Positions 45,801-52,965 of a stretch of 64,000 bases of DNA are shown in pieces; the first letter of the stretch is position 1; the number at the start of each line of letters is the position of its first letter. The notes under the pieces were generated by a model, which saw only the letters and a list, made by a program, of their open reading frames with translations, was not told the origin of the DNA and did not search any database. A program made the position numbers and the translations under genes. Source of the DNA: an uncultured Piscinibacter sp. (GTDB lineage Bacteria > Pseudomonadota > Gammaproteobacteria > Burkholderiales > Burkholderiaceae_C); the NCBI RefSeq assembly GCF_937952055.1, contig NZ_CALFYO010000033.1, positions 186,001 to 250,000 of the forward strand, written 5' to 3'.

Positions 45801-48095
45801 CTCGATGCCGGCCTGGAACAGCTCGAGCGCGCTGTCGTGTGCGGTGGCCGACTTGGCGCGGCGCCCGGCGGCAAGGTTCAGCGCCGCAACGGCACGGCGC
45901 TCGTCGGTGTCGCGGATCAGCCGGCGGCCGAGGTTGAGGTGCTGCACGATGTCGAAGGCGCCGGCCTCCAGGGCCTCGGCCGAAGCCCGCGCGCGCAGCA
46001 GCCTGCCGACGCTGAGGTGCACCATCTCGCGCCGTTCGGCGGGAATCAGCGCATAGGCCGACTGCTGCACGCGGTCGTGCAGGAAGGCGTAGCTCGTCGG
46101 CTCACCCGCCGCTGCGTCGACGGCGACAAGCAGGCCCTCGTCGACGGCGGGCGCCAGGTCCTCGGTGAGTGCCGCCGGCGACCGCTCGCTGGCCAGCGCC
46201 AGCGTGCCGGCGTCGAAGCGGCTGCCGATGCAGGCCGCCAGCGTCAGCGCGTACTGCGACTTCGGCGCCAGGCGCTGGATGCGGCTCGTCATCAAGGCCA
46301 CGACGTTGTCGGCCAGCGGCGCGCCGGCGATCTCCTCGAGTCGGTAGCGCCAGATGCCGGCGTCGGCGTCGAAGCGCAGGTGGCCCTCGCGTTCGAGCAG
46401 CTTGAGGAACTGGATGACGAAGAAGGGGTTGCCGCCGGTCTTGCGCTGCACCAGCTGGGCCAGCGGCGCGGCCTGCGGCACGCCGATGCGCAAGGTGTCG
46501 GCGACCAGCTCCGCCAGGTCGGCGCCGGCCAGCGGGCCGAGACTGACGCGCTGCAGCGTCACGCCGGCGCGGTCGAGCGCGGCCAGCGTGCGCGCCAGCC
46601 GCGGCGTCGCCTCGACTTCGTTGTCGCGGTAGGCGCCCATCAGCATCAGGCAGCCGCAGTCGCCGCCGGTCAGCAGCGGTTCGAGCAGCGCCAGCGTGGC
46701 CGCGTCTGCCCATTGCAGGTCGTCGAGAAAGAGCACCAGCGGGTGCTCGGGCCGCGCAACCGCCGCGACGAAGTTCTGCAGCACGCGCTGGAATCGGTTC
46801 TGCGCCTCCACGCTGCCCAGCGCCACCGGCGCGGATTGCGGGCCGACGATGTACTCGATCTCGGGAATGACCTCGGCGAGCACGCCGCCGTTGACGCCCA
46901 GCGCGCCGGCCAGCGCTTCGCGCCAATGCGCCAGGCGCGGCTCGCTCTCGGTGAGGAGTTGCCGCACCAGCGCCCGGAACGCCTGGATCAGCGCGCCGAA
47001 GGGAACGCCGCGCGCCACCTGGTCGAACTTGCCGGACAGGAAGTAACCCTTGCGCCGCACGATCGGACGCACCAGCTCCTGGATCAGCGCGGTCTTGCCG
47101 ATGCCGGAGTAGCCCTCGACGAGCACCATCGAGCGGCCGGCCCGACCCAGGCAGGCACGCTCGAAGGCCTCGAGCAGCTGGTGCAGTTCGCGCTCGCGAC
47201 CGTACAGCCGCGACGGAACGGCGATCCGCGCACCGAGGTCGCGCCGCCCGAGCGCGAAGGGCGCGATGTGCTCGTGCGCGGCCCAGTCGAGCGAGCAGCG
47301 GGTCAGGTCCTGCACCAGGGCCGCTGCGCTCTGGTAGCGATCGTCCGGTGCCCGCTCGATCAGTTTCATGACGATCGCCGACAGCGTATCGGGGATCGCC
47401 GGATCGTGCGCGGCCGGCGCCCGGGCACGCCCCGCGATGTGCCAGTGGATCAGCTCGAACGGGTCGTTGGAGCGGAACGGCGGCGTGCCGGTGAGCATCT
47501 CGTAGAGGACGATGCCCAGCGCGTAGAGGTCGCTGCGCACGTCGGGCGCGCGCTCCAGGCGGCCGGTCTGCTCCGGCGACAGGTAGATCAGGCGTCCCGG
47601 CGGCAAGGCTACCGGGCGAGGGACAGGCCGCGTGCCCGGCGGGCCCGCGTCGTCGAAGTCGACCAGCCAGGCCTGCGCCTCGTCGGGCCCGCACAAGATG
47701 ACGCCGGGCCGCAGGCCGTTGTGCAGCAGGCCGCGGCGGTGCATTTCGGCGAGTGCGGTGCCGACCTGCAGCGTGACGGCCAGCGCCATGCCGACCGGCA
47801 GCGGCCCGCGCGCCAGCCGCCGGGCGAGCAGCTCTCCGCCCGGATCCTCCATCACCAGCAGCGCCGGCGGCGGCACGTCGATCACACGCGGCAGCAGCGT
47901 CGCGGCGCCCGGAGCGGCGCCGGTCAGGCCGCATTCGCGCTGCAGCGCGGCGAGCTCGGCCGACGTGGAGGTGGCCAACCCTTGCCTGAGGCGCCGCAGC
48001 AACACCGGCGCGCCGGTGCGCACGCGGCGCGCGCTCAGCAACTCGAAGCGGCCGTCCTCGCTCAGCGGCGCCAGGATCTGGTAGTCGGGGTTCAT
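42861..48095 (-). CDS. Giant kinase-like/AAA/GAF/histidine-kinase sensor
   Basis: A 1744-residue member of the trifunctional serine/threonine-kinase/ATPase/sensor-histidine-kinase family. Order: kinase-like domain (about 1-265); STAND-type ATPase with Walker A GYSGIGKT at 328-335 and Walker B LFLDDLQWAD; long TPR-like middle; GAF domain; histidine kinase with ANVSHDLRTPL near residue 1518 and complete N and G boxes. The kinase domain is degenerate. HRD reads HNG (125-127), DFG reads DFD (146-148), and the usual lysine strand reads VLLRRL, so it is probably a pseudokinase scaffold. The ATG at 48095 has GGGAGGA upstream. Divergent from the cupin operon, hence a candidate regulator of it. Confidence 0.92.
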   Translation of the reverse strand: MNPDYQILAPLSEDGRFELLSARRVRTGAPVLLRRLRQGLATSTSAELAALQRECGLTGAAPGAATLLPRVIDVPPPALLVMEDPGGELLARRLARGPLPVGMALAVTLQVGTALAEMHRRGLLHNGLRPGVILCGPDEAQAWLVDFDDAGPPGTRPVPRPVALPPGRLIYLSPEQTGRLERAPDVRSDLYALGIVLYEMLTGTPPFRSNDPFELIHWHIAGRARAPAAHDPAIPDTLSAIVMKLIERAPDDRYQSAAALVQDLTRCSLDWAAHEHIAPFALGRRDLGARIAVPSRLYGRERELHQLLEAFERACLGRAGRSMVLVEGYSGIGKTALIQELVRPIVRRKGYFLSGKFDQVARGVPFGALIQAFRALVRQLLTESEPRLAHWREALAGALGVNGGVLAEVIPEIEYIVGPQSAPVALGSVEAQNRFQRVLQNFVAAVARPEHPLVLFLDDLQWADAATLALLEPLLTGGDCGCLMLMGAYRDNEVEATPRLARTLAALDRAGVTLQRVSLGPLAGADLAELVADTLRIGVPQAAPLAQLVQRKTGGNPFFVIQFLKLLEREGHLRFDADAGIWRYRLEEIAGAPLADNVVALMTSRIQRLAPKSQYALTLAACIGSRFDAGTLALASERSPAALTEDLAPAVDEGLLVAVDAAAGEPTSYAFLHDRVQQSAYALIPAERREMVHLSVGRLLRARASAEALEAGAFDIVQHLNLGRRLIRDTDERRAVAALNLAAGRRAKSATAHDSALELFQAGIELLGNAADDELDFALRLEAAESRYLCGQFDAALADLGALLERPRPAIERAQVVRLRSVAFENMGRYADALASAHEGLALFGLVFPSVPSDKALALEREIAAIDSLRGARDIAALADLPRMTDESMRLLMRMLTDMWSAAYILGDPTLARLISATMVRLSLEHGNVEESAYGYVTHAITVGPVRGEYAGAHAYGLLALEVNRRFDDTRLRAKIHQQFHAHVNLWCQPWRTCLPYAREACRAGLDSGDFLYAAYGAGTEPWAALMATQDLGRFVQDYAPSVALIERLKNPGFADSLRMMLAWARALQRSGVAGTSLDDGEFVEAEYLRRYRDNPFFASIHAAMRVPLCVLLGSSQQALQAARHSASLIQHVPGTVWPVLHDFWHALALGAPVENLHDEGGVTALAALREAQRGFEERAAHCAENFGTQALLLAAEIARIEGRLRDAIELAEQAIEFAASRPLLALEALAHEIAVRLRLRHGQPRLAELHLAQARERYARWGASAKLQALSLEFGQLDSGGGQGEAAAASEAIEAVRRDDWRGEAVDGLDLLSVLKASQAIAEEVDFDALLARLMRIAIENAGAERGALVLETDAGPVVHADDSTDASRAESGVALDASHCVPQGLVHFVRRTGETLRLEQDEIEEQHGGEAYLHENRPRALMCLPLRKRGRAIGVLYLEHRRADDVFTLPRLRTLEMLATQAAVSIENARLVSGLRAEVVQRQQAQDGLAHALAEVQRLKDDLEAENTYLRRDLIANVSHDLRTPLVAMRGYLEVLASRGDTLGAEQRTQYLGVAVRQSEHLATLIDELFELAKLDFKGVALEREPFPFDELAADVLQKFQLAAERQQVALEVDAPQRLPFVEADLSLMERVLENLIGNALRHTPPGGRIVLKVCSDGEQLEVRVVDSGHGIPAAQLPFVFDRFYRGEKSHHGDAGGAGLGLAIARRIVELHGGGIGVDSDGASGTTFRFQVPLRGVGPGHI

Positions 48096-48163
48096 GCGGT
48101 CCTCCCGCCGCAGGCCGGTGACCGGTCCTGCCCATGAACGCACTCTAGCGCGCGTCCCCGCGG

Positions 48164-48228
48164 CGTGAGAACGCGTGACCAACACGTGAACTTTCGTTGA
48201 CGCCGGCGTGAAGCGCGGCCACCAGAGT
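48164..48228 (+). promoter_or_regulatory. Phased CGTGA repeat promoter before the cupin operon
   Basis: CGTGA at 48174, 48185 and 48207 plus GTTGA at 48196 form an exact 11-bp ladder; an extra CGTGA is at 48164. TTGACG (48197-48202) overlaps the third unit and ACCAGA is at 48221. The same elements with identical spacing stand before NDH-2. Direct repeats on one helix face are typical of OmpR/PhoB-family binding. Confidence 0.75.
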
Positions 48229-48309
48229 TGTCAGCGGCACGGATGCCCCGGCAGACCCGCCGCGGCACGGCCGGAAACCCACCCCTCGGACCTTCGGGAG
48301 AACATCGCC

Positions 48310-48819
48310 ATGAACACCATCAACCTGTACCGCCCCTCCGTCTGGCCGCGCATCGCGATCGGCGTCGCCGCCTTCTCCGCGCTGGCGTTCGCCGCCAGCG
48401 TCAGCTTCGCCGGCGAATGCCCGGCCGACAAGCGTGTCCCCGACGGCCAGGGGCAGAAGCCCGGTGCCACCGCGCCGGTCGGCGTGAAGGACGTGGTGCG
48501 TGCCAGCACCGACCTGGCCAAGGAGCCGGCGGCCATCAAGGGCCGCCAGTTCCGCCTGCGCCAGCTCGACATCCAGCCCGGCGGGGTCGTGCCCTGGCAC
48601 AGCCACAACGAGCGCCCGGCGATGATCTACATCGTCTCCGGCGAGGTGGTCGAGTACGCCAGCAGCTGCGCGGTGCCGATCGTGCACCGCGCCGGCGACG
48701 TCGCGCCGGAGAAGAACGGCACCTCGCACTGGTGGAAGAACACCGGCGGCACGCCGGCCGTGCTGATCTCGGTCGACCTGTTCCCCGGTGCGGCGCAGAT
48801 GGACGAGCACGTGATGTGA
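48310..48819 (+). CDS. Exported cupin-domain protein
   Basis: 169-residue protein with a signal peptide (IAIGVAAFSALAFAASVSFAG) and a single cupin barrel. Metal ligands are probably the histidines in WHSHNERPAMIYIVSGE and the later GTSHWWKNTGG. Two cysteines (ECPADK; ASSCAVP) could form a disulfide. The ATG at 48310 follows GGGAG. First gene of a plus-strand unit with the DUF302, FAD and egt genes. Function is unknown; cupins range from dioxygenases to sensors. Confidence 0.87.
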   Translation: MNTINLYRPSVWPRIAIGVAAFSALAFAASVSFAGECPADKRVPDGQGQKPGATAPVGVKDVVRASTDLAKEPAAIKGRQFRLRQLDIQPGGVVPWHSHNERPAMIYIVSGEVVEYASSCAVPIVHRAGDVAPEKNGTSHWWKNTGGTPAVLISVDLFPGAAQMDEHVM

Positions 48820-48842
48820 CGCCGCTGCGAAGGACCCCCGCC

Positions 48843-49328
48843 ATGAACAAGCTCCTTCAACGTGGCGCCGCGGCCTTCGCGCTCGGTGCGGCGCTCGTCG
48901 CCGCGCCGGCCGCGATGGCCCAGGCCACGCCCGGCCCCGACGGCCTGATCAAGGTGCGCAGCGCCTACCCGATGGACGAGACCGTGGCGCGACTGCGCCG
49001 CGACATCGAGGCCAAGGGCATCCTGTTCTTCCAGGCCGTCGACCAGGCGCAGCTGGCGAAGAACGCCGGCATCAGGCTGCGGCCGTCGACGCTGCTGACC
49101 TTCGGCAACCCGCCGCTGGGTGCCCAGTTCCTCACCGCCAATCCCTACGCCGGGCTCGACTGGCCGGTGCGCCTGCTGGTGCTGCAGGACGAAGCGGGCG
49201 TGGTCTGGGCGGCGTACACCGACTTCGCCTGGATCGCGAAGCGCCACGGCATTGCCGACCGCGGCGAGCAGTTCGCCAAGGCGAGCAGCGTGGTCGATTC
49301 GATCACCTCGACGATCCGCGCGCGCTGA
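48843..49328 (+). CDS. Exported DUF302-domain protein
   Basis: 161-residue periplasmic protein with signal peptide (AAAFALGALVAAPAAMA region) and one DUF302 domain (KVRSAYPMDETVARLRRDIEAKGILFF ... RPSTLLTFGNPPLGAQFL ... RLLVLQDEAGVVWAAYTDF). The family is widespread and of unsettled function, often near redox or sulfur genes. It follows the cupin gene by 23 bp. Confidence 0.9.
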   Translation: MNKLLQRGAAAFALGAALVAAPAAMAQATPGPDGLIKVRSAYPMDETVARLRRDIEAKGILFFQAVDQAQLAKNAGIRLRPSTLLTFGNPPLGAQFLTANPYAGLDWPVRLLVLQDEAGVVWAAYTDFAWIAKRHGIADRGEQFAKASSVVDSITSTIRAR

Positions 49329-49392
49329 GCGCGTTCGCGCGGCCGCTGCGCAGGCTTGCGCCGGCCGCGCTCCCCCGAATCAGGAGACAACC

Positions 49393-50781
49393 ATGCCCAC
49401 GCCCTGCGACGCGATCGTCATCGGCAGCGGTCAGGCCGGCCCCTTCCTCGCGGCCCGGCTGGCCGCAGCCGGCCTGCGCACCGTGCTGATCGAGCGTGAA
49501 CACCTCGGCGGCACCTGCGTCAACGACGGCTGCATCCCGACCAAGACGCTGGTGGCCAGCGCACGTGCCGCCCACGTGGCGCGCCATGCGGCCGACTGGG
49601 GCGTGCAGGCAGGACCGGTCCGCGTCGACATGAAGGCGGTGAAGGCCCGCAAGGACCGCATCGTTGCGCAATCCGTCGACGGGCTGACGCAGTGGCTCAC
49701 CGGCATGGAAAACCTGACGCTGGTGCGTGCCCACGGACGATTCGTCGGCCCGCACGAGGTCGAGGCCGGCGGCAGCGTCTACAGCGCGCCGCGCATCTTC
49801 ATCAACGTCGGCGGCCGCGCCGCCTTGCCGGACTGGCCCGGCATCGAGCGCGTGCCGGTGCTGACCAACACCTCGATGATGGCGCTGGACACGCTGCCCG
49901 AGCACCTGATCGTCGCCGGCGGCAGCTACATCGGGCTGGAGTTCGCGCAGATGTTCCGCCGCTTCGGCAGCAAGGTCACCGTGCTCGAGGTGGCCGAGCG
50001 CCTGATCGCGCGCGAGGACCCCGAGGTCTCTCGCGAGGTGCAGGCCATCCTCGAGCGCGAAGGCGTGGCTTTTCACCTCGGCGTGCGCAACGCGCGTGTC
50101 GACGGCTCGCCCGAGGGCGGCCAGGTGCGCGTGACGCTGAGTGCCGGCGGCGTCGAGCGCGACGTCGAAGGCAGCCACCTGCTCGCCGCGGTCGGCCGCC
50201 GCCCCAACACTGGGGACCTGGGGCTCGGGCACGCCGGCATCGCGACCGATGCGCGCGGCTTCATCCCGGTCGACGACGAACTGCGCACGCGCGTGCCCGG
50301 CATCTGGGCGCTGGGCGATGTCAATGCGCGCGGCGCCTTCACCCACACCTCGTACAACGACCACGAGATCGTGGCCGCGAACCTGCTCGACGGCGGCGCA
50401 CGCCGCGTCAGCCAGCGCATCCCGGCCTACGCGCTGTTCACCGACCCGCCGCTGGCGCGCATCGGCATGACGGAGGCGGAGGCGCCTGCCTCGGGCCGGC
50501 CGGTGCTCGTCGGCGTGCTGCCGATGACGCGCGTCGGGCGTGCGCGCGAGCGTGGCGAAACGCAGGGCTTCATGAAGGTGCTGGTCGATGCCGACAGCGA
50601 GCGCATCCTCGGCGCGGCACTGCTGTGCATCGAGGGCGACGAGGTGATTCATGCACTGCTCGACGCGATGTACGGCGATCTGCCGTACTCGGTGATCCGC
50701 CGCGCGGTGCACATCCACCCCACCGTCAGCGAGCTGATTCCCACGCTGCTGGGCCAGCTGCGGCCGCTGGAAGCGTCATGA
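49393..50781 (+). CDS. FAD-dependent disulfide oxidoreductase (class I)
   Basis: 462-residue flavoprotein of the mercuric/dihydrolipoamide reductase type. FAD motif GSGQAG at 11-16, redox disulfide C42-x4-C47 in GGTCVNDGCIPTKT, NAD(P) motif GGSYIGLE, second FAD motif ALGDVNARGAFTHTSYND, and C-terminal HIHPTVSE with the catalytic histidine. It has no N-terminal heavy-metal domain and no C-terminal CC pair, so mercuric reduction is unlikely. The stop overlaps the egtB start by 4 bp, linking it to ergothioneine synthesis; reduction of a low-molecular-weight disulfide is a reasonable inference. Confidence 0.9.
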   Translation: MPTPCDAIVIGSGQAGPFLAARLAAAGLRTVLIEREHLGGTCVNDGCIPTKTLVASARAAHVARHAADWGVQAGPVRVDMKAVKARKDRIVAQSVDGLTQWLTGMENLTLVRAHGRFVGPHEVEAGGSVYSAPRIFINVGGRAALPDWPGIERVPVLTNTSMMALDTLPEHLIVAGGSYIGLEFAQMFRRFGSKVTVLEVAERLIAREDPEVSREVQAILEREGVAFHLGVRNARVDGSPEGGQVRVTLSAGGVERDVEGSHLLAAVGRRPNTGDLGLGHAGIATDARGFIPVDDELRTRVPGIWALGDVNARGAFTHTSYNDHEIVAANLLDGGARRVSQRIPAYALFTDPPLARIGMTEAEAPASGRPVLVGVLPMTRVGRARERGETQGFMKVLVDADSERILGAALLCIEGDEVIHALLDAMYGDLPYSVIRRAVHIHPTVSELIPTLLGQLRPLEAS

Positions 50782-51896
50782 GCGCCGCGGCCGCGCGATC
50801 CTGCCCGCCGCTGATGGCGCGCTTCCGCGACTGCCGCCAGGCCACGCTCGCGCTGCTCGAGGGCCTGCGCGAGGACGATCTGGTCGCGCCCGCCGGCCCG
50901 GATGCGCACTCTCCGCTGTGGCACCTCGAGCATGTCACACGCTGCTTCGAGACCGAGGTGCTGCCTCGTGCGCCGCGGCTCGTCCCGCCTGCGGCGCGCT
51001 CGCTGCTCGGCCAGCTGCTGGCGCGGCGCCGCCGCGTCGACATGGCAGTGGCCGCCTGGCTCGACGACAGCGTCGATGCCGAGGGACGGGCCAGGCTCAC
51101 GCACGGCATGCAGCACGAGGAACTGCACCAGGAGCAGATGCTGGTCGACCTGCTGCAGCGCGCCGCACGCCATCCGCAGCGCGCGGCCCCGCACGGGCGC
51201 GGGCCGCTGCGTCCGAGCGCACGCCGCTTCGGCGGCCCTGCGTGGATCGACCATGCCGGCGGCCGCGTCGCGATCGGCCGCGACGAGGACGGTGTCTGCC
51301 TGCCGGCCGAGCAGCCGCGGCACGAGCTGCTGCTGCGGCCGTTCGCGCTCGCCGCGCAACCGGTGAGCAACCGCGAGTGGTGTGACTTCATCGCCGACGG
51401 CGGCTACCGGCGTGCGAACCTGTGGCAGCGAGAGGGCTGGCAGCTGCTCCGTTCGCAGTCGTGGCAGGCGCCGGCCTACTGGCGCGGCGGCTGCATGGAA
51501 CCGGTGCAGGCGACGCTGGCCGGCGAGTGGCCGCTGGACCCCGACGCCCCGGTGTGCCACATCGGCTGGTACGAGGCCGACGCCTATGCCCGCTGGGCCG
51601 GCAAGCGCCTGCCCACCGAAGCCGAGTGGGAGGTCGCGACGCAGTGCTCGCCGGCGCTGCGCCACGGCGAGGTGTGGGAATGGACCGCCAGCGCCTGGGG
51701 ACCCTATCCCGGCTACCAGGCGCCGGCGCATCCCGTCGGCGAGCACGACGGCAAGTTCGAGCCCGGCCGCCTGGTGCTGCGCGGCGGTTCCTGCGCCACC
51801 CCGGTGACGCCGTTGCGCGCGACCTATCGCCACTGTCTTCAACCCCATCGGCGTGGCCATTACACCGGCCTGCGCCTCGCGGAGGACCGATCATGA
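50778..51896 (+). CDS. egtB: EgtB-like sulfoxide synthase
   Basis: Iron enzyme that joins a thiol to trimethylhistidine. A DinB-like N-terminal domain carries the metal site: histidines near 49-52 (LWHLEH) and H113-x3-H117-x-E119 (HEELHQE). A formylglycine-generating-enzyme-like domain follows (ALAAQPVSNREWCDF, WYEADAYARWAGKRLPTEAEWE, GEVWEWTASAW, LRGGSCATP). At 372 residues it is shorter than many EgtB, and the segment between WEVATQ and GEVWEWT is compact. SenA (selenoneine) is similar, but no senB partner is seen. Its stop overlaps egtD. Confidence 0.85.
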   Translation: MSAAAARSCPPLMARFRDCRQATLALLEGLREDDLVAPAGPDAHSPLWHLEHVTRCFETEVLPRAPRLVPPAARSLLGQLLARRRRVDMAVAAWLDDSVDAEGRARLTHGMQHEELHQEQMLVDLLQRAARHPQRAAPHGRGPLRPSARRFGGPAWIDHAGGRVAIGRDEDGVCLPAEQPRHELLLRPFALAAQPVSNREWCDFIADGGYRRANLWQREGWQLLRSQSWQAPAYWRGGCMEPVQATLAGEWPLDPDAPVCHIGWYEADAYARWAGKRLPTEAEWEVATQCSPALRHGEVWEWTASAWGPYPGYQAPAHPVGEHDGKFEPGRLVLRGGSCATPVTPLRATYRHCLQPHRRGHYTGLRLAEDRS

Positions 51897-52930
51897 GTGC
51901 CGTTCTCGACCGCCTGCCATCCACCTCTGCCGCCGTCGCGCCCGCGCCGCCGGAGCTCGGCGCCGCGTTTGCGCGCGACGTGCTCGCCGGCCTGTCGCGC
52001 GAGCGCAAGAGCATCCCCTGCACCTGGCTCTACGACCACCGCGGCTCCGAGCTGTTCGAGCAGATCACGCGGCTGCCCGAGTACTACCCGACGCGCACCG
52101 AGACCTGGCTGCTCGAACGCTGTGCCGGCGAGATCGCGGCGCTCGCCGGGCCGCAGGCCAGCGTGGTCGAGCTCGGCAGCGGATCGAGTCGCAAGACGCC
52201 GCTGCTGCTGGCCGCGCTGGACGCGCCGGCCTGCTACATGCCGGTGGACATCTCGGCGCAGTTCCTCGCCGAGTCCGTGGCGGTGCTGCGCGAACGATTC
52301 CCCGCCTTGCCGATCGTGCCGCGTGTCGCCGACTTCACGCGCCTCGGTCCGCTCGACGGCCTGAGGTCCGGCGGCCGGCGGCTGGTGTTCTTTCCCGGTT
52401 CGACGATCGGCAACTTCGTGCCCGAGGCGGCCGTCGCGCTGCTCGAGCAGATCGGTGCCGCGGTCGGGCCGGGCGCGCTGATGGTCGTCGGCGCCGACGC
52501 CACGCAGGACCCGGCCGTGCTCCTGCCGGCCTACGACGATGCGCAGGGCGTCACCGCGGCGTTCAACAAGAACCTGCTGCTGCGCATCAACCGCGAGCTG
52601 GGCGGCGACTTCAGCCTCAGCGCGTTCCGCCACGAGGCGCGCTACGAGCGTTCGCAGCAGCGCGTCGAGATGCACCTGGTGAGCGAATACACCCAGCGCG
52701 TGTCCGTGCTCGGCCGCAGCTTCCGCTTCGCGGCGGGCGAATCGGTCCATACCGAGAACTCGTACAAGTTCGGCATCGTCAAGTTCCAGGCGCTGGCGCA
52801 GCGCGCCGGCTGGGCACACCGGCAGCTGTGGATGGACGGGCAGTCCCGCTTCGCGCTGCACGTGATCGAGCGGCTGCCCCAGGGGGCGTGCGCGGCCGCC
52901 GAACGTGATCGAAACGTGATCGGTGGTTGA
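51893..52930 (+). CDS. egtD: L-histidine N-alpha-methyltransferase EgtD
   Basis: SAM-dependent enzyme that trimethylates histidine to hercynine, the EgtB substrate. 345 residues with the signatures RERKSIPCTWLYDHRGSELFEQITRLPEYYPTRTE, the SAM motif VVELGSGSSRKT, and GSTIGNFVPE. The start overlaps the egtB stop (ATGA). The final residues (ERDRNVIGG) are encoded by the CGTGA repeats of the next promoter, an extension beyond the usual family end. Confidence 0.95.
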   Translation: MSAVLDRLPSTSAAVAPAPPELGAAFARDVLAGLSRERKSIPCTWLYDHRGSELFEQITRLPEYYPTRTETWLLERCAGEIAALAGPQASVVELGSGSSRKTPLLLAALDAPACYMPVDISAQFLAESVAVLRERFPALPIVPRVADFTRLGPLDGLRSGGRRLVFFPGSTIGNFVPEAAVALLEQIGAAVGPGALMVVGADATQDPAVLLPAYDDAQGVTAAFNKNLLLRINRELGGDFSLSAFRHEARYERSQQRVEMHLVSEYTQRVSVLGRSFRFAAGESVHTENSYKFGIVKFQALAQRAGWAHRQLWMDGQSRFALHVIERLPQGACAAAERDRNVIGG

Positions 52931-52958
52931 CGGGCGCGTGAATCCTGCCGACCAGACT
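52904..52958 (+). promoter_or_regulatory. Phased CGTGA repeat promoter before NDH-2
   Basis: CGTGA at 52904, 52915 and 52937 with GTTGA at 52926 (an 11-bp ladder), TTGACG at 52927-52932 and ACCAGA at 52951. The layout is position-for-position the same as before the cupin gene. It lies inside the 3' end of egtD, and ACCAGA is only 15 bp from the NDH-2 ATG. Confidence 0.75.
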
Positions 52959-52965
52959 GCACCTC

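Noticed and set aside
43617..48137. A 1506-residue open frame on the plus strand opposite the giant sensor
   Set aside because: It is the antisense shadow of a GC-rich gene; composition is dominated by R, A, Q and H with no domain, whereas the minus frame has complete motifs.
49393..50781. Mercuric reductase
   Set aside because: No N-terminal metal-binding domain, no C-terminal cysteine pair and no mer genes nearby.
50778..51896. Calling the EgtB-like gene senA (selenoneine synthase)
   Set aside because: It overlaps egtD and no senB-type glycosyltransferase or selD is adjacent; EgtB is the simpler reading, though SenA cannot be fully excluded.
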